From the NCBI RefSeq assembly GCF_900167165.1, contig NZ_FUXM01000018.1, positions 1 to 42,227 of the forward strand: a DNA stretch of 42,227 nt. Direction: 5' to 3'. The notes under the pieces were generated by a model. The model had not been told where the DNA came from, did not search any database, and worked only from the letters and a program-made list of their open reading frames with translations. Source of the stretch: Carboxydocella sporoproducens DSM 16521. GTDB taxonomy: Bacteria > Bacillota > GCA-003054495 > Carboxydocellales > Carboxydocellaceae. Of this stretch, positions 29,139 to 37,782 are shown piece after piece (the first letter of the stretch is position 1; every line of letters starts with the position of its first letter). The position numbers and the translations under genes are program-made.

Positions 29139-29352
29139 GGACCCCAGGCGATACCCTGATGAGTGGGAAAAAGTTTTCACGTTTCGGCTGGCCCGGGACC
29201 TGGGCATGACTGTTGCGGAGCTGGAACGAAAGATGAGCACCCGGGAATTCGTGGAATGGATAGCATTTTACGCAGCGGAGGCCAAAGAGCGGGAAGCCGA
29301 GCATAAAAAGGCCGAGCAAAAAGCCAGGGCCAGCAGGCTGAGGAGGCGATAA
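29134..29352 (+). CDS. Frameshifted T part of the tail chaperone (GT)
   Basis: The +1 frame is open from 29116 to the stop at 29350-29352 and has no suitable start codon of its own. The product FKDPRRYPDEWEKVFTFRLA then DLGMTVAELERKMSTREFVE and WIAFYAAE is typical of lambda gpT-like C-terminal parts, ending in a charged helix. The GGGG at 29130-29133 lets tRNA-Gly slip forward by one base just before GTT TAA; reading then resumes at TTT AAG. Lambda uses -1 slippage; here only a +1 (or -2) shift joins the frames. Ends 3 bp before the tape measure start. Confidence 0.78.
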   Translation, partial: FKDPRRYPDEWEKVFTFRLARDLGMTVAELERKMSTREFVEWIAFYAAEAKEREAEHKKAEQKARASRLRRR

Positions 29353-29355
29353 TGG

Positions 29356-32169
29356 ATGGCACAGGTTGGCGAATTGTTTGTCCGTTTGACGGCCCGGACA
29401 TCGGACTTCCATCGGGCGTTAGATGAAGCCAAGGAAAAGCTAAACAGGGTAGCCAGCAGCGCCGGCGAAGCCTCCGCAGCTGCAGCTGCTTTTGTTGGCG
29501 CTATTAGCGCTGCGGCAGCTGCGGCTGCTGGTTTTGGCATTAAGCTGGCGGCCGAATGGGAACAGACGGAAATGGCTTTTACTACACTGTTAGGAAGCGG
29601 GGAGAAGGCGAAGGCCTTTCTGGAGGATTTGGATGCTTTTGCGGCCAGAACCCCCTTTGAACTGCAAGGTCTAACCGAGGCCAGCAGGAAACTGCTGGCC
29701 TTTGGCTTTAGCGCAAAGCAGATTATCCCCATGATGACCGCTATCGGGGACGCAGTAGCGGCCCTGGGCGGCGGGCAAGCAGAGATAAGCCGGGTAACGT
29801 TGGCTCTTGGCCAGATGCAGGCCAAGGGTAAGGTATCGGCCGAGGAAATGATGCAGTTGGCGGAACTGGGGATACCAGCCTGGGAAATGCTGGCCCGAGC
29901 TATTGGAACAAGTATCCCGGAAGCAATGAAGCTGGCAGAAAAGGGGGCAATATCCGGGGCTACCGGAATAAATGCTATCCTGGCGGGCATGGAAAAGCGT
30001 TTCGCCGGGGCGATGGATAAACAAAGCAAGACCATGCTGGGCTTATGGAGTACCATAAAAGACCAGCTAATATTTATAATGCGTTCTGTCGGGCAGGAGC
30101 TAATTGATGCATTTGGCATTAAGGACATTATGCAGCAGGTGGCTAATGAGCTGGGCAACCTAACGGCACGAATAAGGCAGCTTAAAAATGAGGGACATAG
30201 TTTGCGGGAGGCTATAATGGGGGCATTCTCCCCAGAGGCCAAAATACTGGTTGTGGCCTTAGCTGGGGCTATAGTGGGTGCTTTGGTCCCGGCCTTGTTA
30301 TTAGCAACAAAAGCGGCTATAGCATTACTAGCATCTCTCGGACCGTTTATGCTACAGGGCGCTGCTATTGCTACAACCGCTTACCTGATTTACAAAGCGT
30401 GGAGAGATGCTGGGGGCGGAATAGCTGCAGTTGGTGTGTTTATACTGCGAGTGATCGGGTCTGTGGTACGGATATTGAGCTTGCTTATTCCTCCCCTGGC
30501 CGGGGTAGCAGATCGTATATTTGCGTACAGTAACACTCTGGGACAAGCAAGCAATAAAACAGCTGAAGTAGGCAACAAGATAAAGCAACAACAACAAGCC
30601 ATCGCCGGGGCTGGGCAAAAAGCAGCGCAATCGCAGCAACAGTTAGGCAAAGCGGTCGAGGGGGCTGGCAAAAAAGCAGGCAAAAACCTGCAGGCTTTTG
30701 ACCAGGTTTACACCCTGCAGGAGGACATGGCAGAGGCGGCTAGCGGAGCTGCGGCGAATATGGCGATGCCACAGGTAGCGGCTCCCAATATTGCAGCTCC
30801 AAAAATCCCGGACCTGAGTCAGGCTACCGGCCCTATAGGTGAGCTGGCAAAGAAGTGGGACGAGCTGGCAGCAGCAATGGAGAAGGCCAGACCTATCCTG
30901 GAGGCGATCGGGTATATTGTGGCTGCATTAATGCTGGGTAAATTTATTAAGCTTGCGGCCGAAGTGGGCAGCTTTATCGGGAAGCTACTGCCGCTGGGCA
31001 GAATAATGCAGTTTATAGCTGAAATACCGCTGGTAAAAAGGTTGTTAGATATAAGCTGGGCATTAGGTTTATTTGGGCGCTATGCATTGGCTGTGGTAGG
31101 ATATGTGGCAAGGATGGCAGCAAGTTGGATAGCCGCAATCGGTCCAATCGGGTGGCTAATCGCAGCCGTTATCGCGTTGGCGGTTGTAATATACTTTTAC
31201 TGGGACGAAATCAGTGCCTGGACAAAGCAAAAATGGTCCGAATTAACTGCTTGGCTGAGCCAGACTTGGGGAAATATCAAAGCATGGGCAGACGCAAAAT
31301 TTAACGAAATCGTTAATGCTATTGCCCAGGACTGGGAGAAAATCAAAACAGGCGCAATAAACGCCTGGAACGCAATTGGGAATTATCTGAGCCAGGCTTG
31401 GGAGAATATAAAATCCTGGGCAGCCCAGAAGTTTTTAGCTCTTGTTACGGGCATTGGACAGTTATGGGCTGACTTAAAAACAGGGACGGTCGAGAAGTGG
31501 AACACCATAGCAAACTATCTCTCCCAGGCGTGGGACAATATCAAATCCTGGGCCGGGTCAAAATGGGGGGCGCTGACAGATACAATAAAGAGCAGCACAG
31601 CAGCAGCAACCCAGTGGGTAGCGGACAAATGGACAGCCGCCAAAAACACCATTAGCGAGCTATGGGACAGCTTAAAGCAGGCCACTAAAAGCAAATGGGA
31701 CGGCATTACCGGGGTGCTAAAGTCTGCTGTAAATGGCATCATTGGTTTTATCAACAAGCTAATCGATGTATGGAACAGCCTTAAATTTACCGTTCCCAAA
31801 ATCACGCTGCCGGGCGGCCGGTCCTTTGGAGGCTTTTCTGTTGGGGTAGTACAACTTCCGAAAATTCCTTTCCTGGCCAAGGGCGGTATTGTCACCGGGC
31901 CAACTTTGGCGATGGTTGGCGAAGCCGGCCCGGAGGCAGTTGTTCCCTTAAGCGGTTCGCGGGGCGCCGCCTTTGCGGACCAGATCGCACAGGCAGTATA
32001 TGTTGCAGTCCGGGACGCTTTGCGGATGCACAGCGCAAGCAATAGCGGGGAGCACCGGCAGCAGGAAATCGTGCTTGAGATAGATGGCAACCGCATCGGC
32101 CGGGCGTTGTTCCCGGCGCTGACCCGGGAAAGCCAGCGGCTGGGCCGCACCGTAATCATAGGGGGGTGA
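29356..32169 (+). CDS. Tail tape measure protein
   Basis: 937 residues, longest gene in the window, setting a medium tail length. Opens AQVGELFVRLTARTSDFHRA and includes the conserved TMP block (AFTTLLGSGEKAKAFLEDLD to MTAIGDAVAALGGGQAEISR). There are hydrophobic segments near 290-360, 510-540 and 595-620. The C-terminal third contains three W-rich repeats (LSQxWxNIKxWA, one about every 42 residues) and ends GEAGPEAVVPLSG then a helical tail. AGGAGG lies 9 bases before the ATG. Confidence 0.95.
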   Translation: MAQVGELFVRLTARTSDFHRALDEAKEKLNRVASSAGEASAAAAAFVGAISAAAAAAAGFGIKLAAEWEQTEMAFTTLLGSGEKAKAFLEDLDAFAARTPFELQGLTEASRKLLAFGFSAKQIIPMMTAIGDAVAALGGGQAEISRVTLALGQMQAKGKVSAEEMMQLAELGIPAWEMLARAIGTSIPEAMKLAEKGAISGATGINAILAGMEKRFAGAMDKQSKTMLGLWSTIKDQLIFIMRSVGQELIDAFGIKDIMQQVANELGNLTARIRQLKNEGHSLREAIMGAFSPEAKILVVALAGAIVGALVPALLLATKAAIALLASLGPFMLQGAAIATTAYLIYKAWRDAGGGIAAVGVFILRVIGSVVRILSLLIPPLAGVADRIFAYSNTLGQASNKTAEVGNKIKQQQQAIAGAGQKAAQSQQQLGKAVEGAGKKAGKNLQAFDQVYTLQEDMAEAASGAAANMAMPQVAAPNIAAPKIPDLSQATGPIGELAKKWDELAAAMEKARPILEAIGYIVAALMLGKFIKLAAEVGSFIGKLLPLGRIMQFIAEIPLVKRLLDISWALGLFGRYALAVVGYVARMAASWIAAIGPIGWLIAAVIALAVVIYFYWDEISAWTKQKWSELTAWLSQTWGNIKAWADAKFNEIVNAIAQDWEKIKTGAINAWNAIGNYLSQAWENIKSWAAQKFLALVTGIGQLWADLKTGTVEKWNTIANYLSQAWDNIKSWAGSKWGALTDTIKSSTAAATQWVADKWTAAKNTISELWDSLKQATKSKWDGITGVLKSAVNGIIGFINKLIDVWNSLKFTVPKITLPGGRSFGGFSVGVVQLPKIPFLAKGGIVTGPTLAMVGEAGPEAVVPLSGSRGAAFADQIAQAVYVAVRDALRMHSASNSGEHRQQEIVLEIDGNRIGRALFPALTRESQRLGRTVIIGG
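31252..31560 (+). repeat. Three W-rich repeats in the tape measure gene
   Basis: Copies at about 31252-31294, 31381-31430 and 31512-31560 encode LSQTWGNIKAWADAKF, LSQAWENIKSWAAQKF and LSQAWDNIKSWAGSKW, with a period of about 126-129 bp. Copy-number change here would alter tail length. Confidence 0.75.
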
Positions 32170-32173
32170 TGGC

Positions 32174-32530
32174 ATGGCGCTGGTTACAATTAACGGGCGG
32201 GCGATCGCAGACCCGTCGGACATTGAGGTTGGGCAGTACCGCATTAGCAAGGCAGAGCGGACCGCTGCTGGTAAAATGATGATGGAGATTATCGCCATCA
32301 AGCGGTCTGTTACGATTAAATACAACCTTATCGAGGAAAGTAAACTTAAAACAATCCTGGATGAACTGGAAAGCAAGACATTCCACACCCTGACTTACCC
32401 TGACCCACAGGGGAGCGGCGGGACAAAGACCATAACTGTATATGTGGGTGACATAAAAGAGAACGCCTGGCAGACCGTCGGGGGCGTTAGGTACTGGCGG
32501 GATGTTAGCATAGGGCTGGTGGAGCAATAA
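32174..32530 (+). CDS. Tail protein (DUF6711-like)
   Basis: 118 residues, beta-rich: ALVTINGRAIADPSDIEVGQ, RTAAGKMMMEIIAIKRSVTI, then FHTLTYPDPQGSGGTKTITV and a C-terminal W-R-D-V-S-I strand. The TYPDP and KxT motif order is that of DUF6711 tail proteins found just after tape measure genes. Probably a distal tail component. The stop overlaps the following ATG. Confidence 0.75.
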   Translation: MALVTINGRAIADPSDIEVGQYRISKAERTAAGKMMMEIIAIKRSVTIKYNLIEESKLKTILDELESKTFHTLTYPDPQGSGGTKTITVYVGDIKENAWQTVGGVRYWRDVSIGLVEQ

Positions 32531-34422
32531 TGCGGCAAGTTAGCAACGAGTTTATGCAAGCTATGGCGGCGGTGGAACGACGGGTCCTGGGCAGGGTGCA
32601 GGTTGACTACACGGACCCCTTCCTGGATCAATCTATTACCTGCACAGCAAATGAGCAGGCGAATATTTCTTATCCTGCTCAAACAGCAGACGGCGTAGCA
32701 GAACCATTTGCAAAAATAGCGGCCCTGGACGGGGCATGGGTACTGGACGGCACCTTTGCCTTGGCGCCAGGGCCGGGGGAAGAGGAGCTAATGCAGATGG
32801 GCTGGTGGGGGAGTCAGCTGGCCGATGCTGGGGGCTATTTTAGCCAGCCCTATCCGACCCTGACAGTATCTTTTTTTGGTCGGCCAATAACCCGGCTGAC
32901 CGTGGTTGGGGACAGCAAGCGGGGCGAATATCCGGCTGATTTTACTATTCGGCTGTATAATGGCACGACTTTATTGTACACGGAACAGGTGACTGGAAAC
33001 ACGCAGATAAACTGGGCCAAAACCCTGGGGGCGCCTGTAACCCAGGCAAACAAAATGGAGTTGGAAATAAGCCGCTGGAGCCATCCGGGGCGGCAGGTCA
33101 AGATAACCGAATTTTATACCAGCATTAGCGAGATTTATGAGGGCGAGGACCTTATCAGCATATATTTGCTGGAGGAAAGAGAAGTATCAAACAGCAGTTT
33201 GCCAGTGGGCAACATAAGTGCTAACGAAATAACTGTCAAGCTGAATAATGCCAGTCGGAAGTTTGATGCAGACAATAAACAAAGTCCGCTATATCAGCTG
33301 CTTAAACCTAACCGGCGAATAAGAGCCTGGCTGGGGGCACCGCTGGAGGGTGGCACCGAATGGGTGCCGCTGGGGACCTTCTGGTCCGGAGATTGGAAGG
33401 CGCCCAGGGATGAGGTGTATGTGGAGACCACCGGCCGAGACCGGCTGGAACTGCTGAGTAAAAGCACCTTCAAGGGCACCCAGGTCTGGCAGAACATAAC
33501 CCTATACCAGATGGCGGAGGCGATCTTGCAAGATGGCGGGCTGACGCCAGGGGAATATTGGCTTGACCCGGCGCTGACAGAACATACAATTCCGTATGCC
33601 TACCTGGGGGACATGAGCCATCGGGAGGCCCTGCGGAAAGTAGCGGAGGCTTGTTTGGGCCAGGTGTATTGCGACCGGGATGGTGTGGTTCGGCTGGAAA
33701 CGATGGAATATATATACCAACGCGCCAGTCAATACCTACTGCCCTTTTTCAGCGCAGAGGTCGGGCTAAGCATTAGCAAGGATGATTATTATAAATTGGA
33801 CCGGCCCACAAAATGGGGGCAAATCGCAAACCTGGTAGAAGTAGAAACGCAGCCGCTGCTGCCCAAAAGTGCCGAAGAAGTATATCGCAGTAATGATCCG
33901 ATAAACGTTGGTCCGGGCCAGCAGGTACAGGTTATTGCGTATTACAATAAAACACCCTGCATAAATGCTATGGCCGCACTGCAAGGGGCAACGAATACGG
34001 TTATAGCGGCAGCTCAGTATTATGCCTGGGGTGCAGAGCTGACCCTGCAAAACAGCGGGCCGACGGGGGAACAGGTAATAATTACCATTACGGCCCAGCC
34101 GCTGGAGGTGGCAAACAAACAGAAGGCCATCGCTCGGGATGATAACAGCATTACCGAACATGGCCTTATTCGCTATGTGTATCCTGGCAATCCGCTGGTA
34201 CAGACCTTGACGATGGCGCAGCAAATTGCAGACCGGCTGCTGGCCAGCTTCAAGGATCCAAGGCGGGATATAGAGCTGGAGTGGCGAGGTAACCCGGCGC
34301 TCGAATTAGGGGATGTAGCTAATGTCGAGGGGGGCACGACCTGGGAACCCTTTGCTGTTGTAAAGCAGGAGTTGGAGTTTGCGGGGGCTTTGCGAGCGAA
34401 ACTAAGTGCAAGGAGGTTGTGA
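32530..34422 (+). CDS. Tail hub/minor structural protein
   Basis: 630 residues. The N-terminal half has beta domains with carbohydrate-binding-like segments (about 60-200). A central stretch contains EEREVSNSSLPVGNISANEI, WVPLGTFWSGDWKAP and VYVETTGRDRLELLSKSTFK, typical of the baseplate-hub/tail-associated family in Bacillota phages. The C-terminal part contains GDVANVEGGTTWEPFAVVKQ. It sits between the distal tail and receptor-binding genes. No peptidase or lytic domain is visible. Confidence 0.78.
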   Translation: MRQVSNEFMQAMAAVERRVLGRVQVDYTDPFLDQSITCTANEQANISYPAQTADGVAEPFAKIAALDGAWVLDGTFALAPGPGEEELMQMGWWGSQLADAGGYFSQPYPTLTVSFFGRPITRLTVVGDSKRGEYPADFTIRLYNGTTLLYTEQVTGNTQINWAKTLGAPVTQANKMELEISRWSHPGRQVKITEFYTSISEIYEGEDLISIYLLEEREVSNSSLPVGNISANEITVKLNNASRKFDADNKQSPLYQLLKPNRRIRAWLGAPLEGGTEWVPLGTFWSGDWKAPRDEVYVETTGRDRLELLSKSTFKGTQVWQNITLYQMAEAILQDGGLTPGEYWLDPALTEHTIPYAYLGDMSHREALRKVAEACLGQVYCDRDGVVRLETMEYIYQRASQYLLPFFSAEVGLSISKDDYYKLDRPTKWGQIANLVEVETQPLLPKSAEEVYRSNDPINVGPGQQVQVIAYYNKTPCINAMAALQGATNTVIAAAQYYAWGAELTLQNSGPTGEQVIITITAQPLEVANKQKAIARDDNSITEHGLIRYVYPGNPLVQTLTMAQQIADRLLASFKDPRRDIELEWRGNPALELGDVANVEGGTTWEPFAVVKQELEFAGALRAKLSARRL

Positions 34423-34424
34423 TT

Positions 34425-35573
34425 TTGAGTTATGCAGATAACACCTTAAAACTGGATGCTAACGGGCGTCCTATACCACAGGCATATAACCCGGTGCTGG
34501 ACGACTTCGAGGAAGTTACCAGTTACGGAAAACAGTTAATTGTAGGCACCCTGCAGCAGCCCTGGCGGGAAGACTTCCCTGGAACTGGACTGAACACAAA
34601 CTGGCAGGTGGTGCAGACCGGTAGCGGGCATACCATATCCGTGGCCAACAGCGTATTAAGTATAGCGACTGGGACCACGGCCAACACCGAGACCATCATC
34701 CGCAGCACCAAAAAGTTTACTATACCTTTCCGGGTCTGGTTTATTGCTTATCTTTCGCAGCGCATAGCTAATCAGGAGTTCTACCTAGAGGTAGTTAACG
34801 AGGCTGGGGATATGGTGGCTCAGTGGCTGTTGGACGGCACTTCGGCCACGAACGGTAAGCATAATGTCGCTAATGCCGGCACTTATGGCGGAGCAATATC
34901 GATGACCACCCTATCATCCGCAAGTTATACCATTTTCGAGATTGAGCTATTCCCGGATGAGACTTATTTTGTTAGTAGATATGCTGACAGCACAAGCTCG
35001 AAAAGTTATGTCGGCTGCCGCACTCGCTTAATCCCTGACCTAACGCAAGAGTACTATATCCAGATACGGGCCAAGAACCTATCCACAGCGCCGGCCAGTA
35101 GCACCACATTATACATTGATGCAGTGGTGGTACAGGACATCAGCGAACTGACGGCAGAAATTACCGGAGGTCGGGGCGGCGGTGGGGCTTCGCAGAGCAT
35201 TTCTGTTTATGCTCCAGCCGGTGTGTCTGCTTATATGCGAAATAGACGAACGGTTTACACGGACAGCACAACAGCATTAGCAGCCAGCGCAACCTATACC
35301 GGCTCCACCCGGGACCTGGGTACTGACGGAAACAATTACCCAGCTTTTGCTATCGCCCGGGCCTATGCGGATCAGCCCGGGACCTTATACATTGAGCAGT
35401 CCCGGGACGGAACCATTTGGCGGTCGGCAGTGGGGGACAGCATTGCTCTTGCTGCCGGGGAAACACGCACGCTGACGGTGCGATTGCTGGCCAGATACTG
35501 GCGTGTAAAATATGTAAATGGCGCAACGGCCCAGGGCAGCTTTGAGCTAATTAGCAGCACTTCGGAGGTGTAG
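34425..35573 (+). CDS. Tail/baseplate structural protein
   Basis: 382 residues from TTG 34425, chosen because AGGAGG is 8 bases upstream; the GTG at 34419 is too close to it. The protein is beta-rich: YAYNP-like start, then a lectin-like jelly-roll region (about 45-230; FRVWFIAYLSQRIANQEFYL), a glycine-rich join (ITGGRGGGGASQ) and a final beta domain (about 255-382) with YIEQSRDGTIWRSAVGDSIA. It probably binds cell-surface sugars. Family not certain. Confidence 0.68.
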   Translation: MSYADNTLKLDANGRPIPQAYNPVLDDFEEVTSYGKQLIVGTLQQPWREDFPGTGLNTNWQVVQTGSGHTISVANSVLSIATGTTANTETIIRSTKKFTIPFRVWFIAYLSQRIANQEFYLEVVNEAGDMVAQWLLDGTSATNGKHNVANAGTYGGAISMTTLSSASYTIFEIELFPDETYFVSRYADSTSSKSYVGCRTRLIPDLTQEYYIQIRAKNLSTAPASSTTLYIDAVVVQDISELTAEITGGRGGGGASQSISVYAPAGVSAYMRNRRTVYTDSTTALAASATYTGSTRDLGTDGNNYPAFAIARAYADQPGTLYIEQSRDGTIWRSAVGDSIALAAGETRTLTVRLLARYWRVKYVNGATAQGSFELISSTSEV

Positions 35574-35577
35574 TAAA

Positions 35578-35769
35578 ATGGCGCAGTTTTTAGAAGGTTA
35601 TGCTTTTGTGGAATGTGGCTATTGCAGGGGCAAGTTCCAGGCTCTGAAAGAGTACGACTACGGCCTGGATACCGACCAGGAGGCGCTGGGCCAATTGGTG
35701 CAGGCACATTGGGCGCAATGCACTGCAGAAAACCCATACATTGACCCTAATGGATATTATGGGGAGTGA
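35578..35769 (+). CDS. Small cysteine-containing protein in the tail region
   Basis: 63 residues with ECGYCRGKFQALKEYDYG, then a later HWAQC, together a CxxC plus HxxxC set that could bind one zinc. AGGTG precedes the ATG at 35578. No recognised family; small proteins like this sit between baseplate and fibre genes. Confidence 0.6.
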   Translation: MAQFLEGYAFVECGYCRGKFQALKEYDYGLDTDQEALGQLVQAHWAQCTAENPYIDPNGYYGE

Positions 35770-35776
35770 TTGCTGA

Positions 35777-37129
35777 ATGGGCAGCGCACCGAACAACTAC
35801 CAGAACCCTAAAACTGACTGGGCCGCCGGGAACATCCCGACGGCCTCTGATTTTAACCGCATTGAGGGCAATATTCTGGCGGTGGAGGAGAACGCCAGGA
35901 CCATTGACCCGGCCCAGGCACCGACGGGGAACAGCGGCAGCTTGCGGCAATTTTTGGACTGGCTGGCGAACAGGGTCAGGGCAATAACGGGTAAAGCAAA
36001 CTGGTACGATAACCCTGACATAACCCTGGCTTCTCTGGCCGCACACAAGAGCAGACATGCCACAGGGGGGCCGGATCAACTTACTCCGGCCGACATTGGA
36101 GCGGCAAGTCAAGCGGCCCTGGACGCCCACGCAAACCGCACCGACAACCCGCATAATGTTACTGCTGCGCAGATCGGGGCCAGCAATATCCTGGCGCAGC
36201 TGCAAACGGTGGACGGCCCAGGAAGCGGGTTGGATGCGGATACAGTGGATGGGGTGCATTTAAGTGGGCTGGCCCAAATAAATAATAACCCGGCGAGTAT
36301 TATTCAGCCGCTTAAAAAAGTGTGTTATTTGGGGGTTACTTTGTCCAATTTGTTTGTTGACGATAACTATATATACGGTATTTACGGGCTTACCCTTTAC
36401 AAAATAAACCGGACTGATTACACATATAGCACTATTGGTAATGTGCCTGGAGGGGTACAAAAACTAATAGTAAAGGATGGCGTGATATATATTGCATATT
36501 TATCAAGCAATATCCTATATATAGCGAAACATTATGATGGTAATTGGGTAAATTTAGCGAGTGTGTCGTCATATTATGGAAGCAGTGGGTATTTTAATGG
36601 GATATGCTATGATTACAACAATCTTTTGCTGGCAATAGATTATTATTCTGGTTCGTCCAGCACTTATGGGCGGGTAGTTATATACAATATAACAAGCAAC
36701 ACCTTTACAACTTATCCGTCGATTAATATGTCAACGGCTTTTTATAATGGAGACCCCAGCACTGGGGTTTACTTTGACGCTACAAATAATACAATATATG
36801 CCTTTGACTATACCGGTTACAGAATGCCGGCAAAAGTAGTATTTAATAGTAGTTATGATCAAGTGGTGAGCAAAAGTCTGTTAAATTTTATGGGTGGACC
36901 ACATGTTATGGCCTGGAATTATATGGGCAACAACAGGTTTTTTGTAATTTCAGGCTCTGAAGATTATTCGCGGCATAGGTCAACACTATTATGGGATTTT
37001 GTAACAGGAGATTACACATTGTTGATATTTCCTCCATTTTACTTGATGTCGGGATATTCATGCTATTGTACTGAAACTGATTTTTATATGGCGATAAATA
37101 GTGCGCTTTATCATTATCGTTTGCAATAG
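35777..37129 (+). CDS. Receptor-binding tail fibre with exchanged C-terminal domain
   Basis: 450 residues. The N-terminal part (about 1-170) is fibre-like: NPKTDWAAGNIPTASDFNRI, then SHATGGPDQLTPADIGA-type repeats and HANRTDNPHNVTAAQIGASN. From about residue 175 it changes to a Tyr/Asn-rich beta-propeller-like domain (VDDNYIYGIYGLTLYKINRT, GVIYIAYLSSNILYIAKHYD). Base composition drops sharply at the same point (near 36290), indicating that the host-recognition domain was exchanged by recombination. ATG follows GGGGAG. Confidence 0.82.
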   Translation: MGSAPNNYQNPKTDWAAGNIPTASDFNRIEGNILAVEENARTIDPAQAPTGNSGSLRQFLDWLANRVRAITGKANWYDNPDITLASLAAHKSRHATGGPDQLTPADIGAASQAALDAHANRTDNPHNVTAAQIGASNILAQLQTVDGPGSGLDADTVDGVHLSGLAQINNNPASIIQPLKKVCYLGVTLSNLFVDDNYIYGIYGLTLYKINRTDYTYSTIGNVPGGVQKLIVKDGVIYIAYLSSNILYIAKHYDGNWVNLASVSSYYGSSGYFNGICYDYNNLLLAIDYYSGSSSTYGRVVIYNITSNTFTTYPSINMSTAFYNGDPSTGVYFDATNNTIYAFDYTGYRMPAKVVFNSSYDQVVSKSLLNFMGGPHVMAWNYMGNNRFFVISGSEDYSRHRSTLLWDFVTGDYTLLIFPPFYLMSGYSCYCTETDFYMAINSALYHYRLQ

Positions 37130-37146
37130 AATAGGTGGTGATGTTA

Positions 37147-37503
37147 ATGGAGGTAAATGTTAAAAAATCCGATAGAGGGTATGTCGTGGTTATAAAAGAT
37201 GATGAAACAACTATTGCTCAGGATATTAAGCCTTTTGTCGAAGGTTATCAGCCCATCGAAACTGAGGAAGAAGCCAGGGCTATTGCCGAGCAGCTTATTC
37301 AGCACCTTCAAGAGGTCAGAAATTCCAAGCCGCCAATTAACCCTTATGAATACGCTGAAAAGCGACGTCAGGAATACCCTCCAATCGGCGACCAACTGGA
37401 TGCTCTCTGGAAATTACTTGAACCGCCGGCCGGGACGGAGGCGCATGAATTAAAACAAAAAATACTGGCTATAAAGGCCAGGTATCCGAAGCCGATTGCA
37501 TAG
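37147..37503 (+). CDS. Small tail-fibre-associated protein (XkdW-like motif)
   Basis: 118 residues. Ends with EKRRQEYPPIGDQLDALWKL, a YPxIGDQLDALW motif typical of short proteins next to tail-fibre genes (XkdW and fibre-assembly types). The first half is beta (EVNVKKSDRGYVVVIKDDET). Probably a chaperone or connector of the fibre before it. ATG 37147 preferred over the GTG/ATG cluster just upstream. A terminator overlaps its end. Confidence 0.7.
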   Translation: MEVNVKKSDRGYVVVIKDDETTIAQDIKPFVEGYQPIETEEEARAIAEQLIQHLQEVRNSKPPINPYEYAEKRRQEYPPIGDQLDALWKLLEPPAGTEAHELKQKILAIKARYPKPIA

Positions 37504-37518
37504 CGGCTTTTTTATTTT
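37489..37518 (+). terminator. Terminator at the end of the tail operon
   Basis: Stem AAGCCG / CGGCTT with a 9-base loop spanning the stop codon, followed by a long T-rich run (TTTTTTATTTT). It closes the tail genes before the lysis genes. Confidence 0.78.
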
Positions 37519-37538
37519 GCTTGGAAGGAGGCCGGGAG

Positions 37539-37781
37539 ATGTCGGACCAGGAAATCAGACAAATAACTGATAGGCTGAATGAAATAAGTCAACGCATGGC
37601 AAGAATAGAGGAGCGCTTGAGTATAGTGCCTCTTTGTGGGTCGGACTGCGCCCGGGGTAAAGCAGCGGAGCTAGAGAGGCGGCTGGTCATTCTGGAGCAA
37701 GACAAAAGCTGGATATACAAAACCATCATTGGCGCCGTTATCGGGGCTTTTTTGGCACTCATTTTAAAAGGAGGGGTCTAA
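37539..37781 (+). CDS. xhlA: XhlA-like lysis-associated membrane protein
   Basis: 80 residues: a coiled coil (ITDRLNEISQRMARIEERLS ... AAELERRLVILEQDKSWIYK) and one C-terminal transmembrane helix (about 59-76; IIGAVIGAFLALIL). This layout is the XhlA type, which in PBSX acts with holin and amidase in lysis. ATG 37539 has AAGGAGG 7 bases upstream. An internal C-x-x-x-x-C in the loop (LCGSDC) is notable. Confidence 0.82.
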   Translation: MSDQEIRQITDRLNEISQRMARIEERLSIVPLCGSDCARGKAAELERRLVILEQDKSWIYKTIIGAVIGAFLALILKGGV

Positions 37782-37782
37782 G

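Noticed and set aside
29268-30242. Long minus-strand frame of 324 codons opposite the tape measure gene
   Set aside because: Ser/Ala/Pro-rich product with no motif, caused by Ala-rich codons of the tape measure gene read in antisense; no ribosome-binding site.
31515-32159. Minus-strand frame of 214 codons opposite the end of the tape measure gene
   Set aside because: Low-complexity Ser/Pro/Thr product, fully inside a well-supported gene, no start signal.
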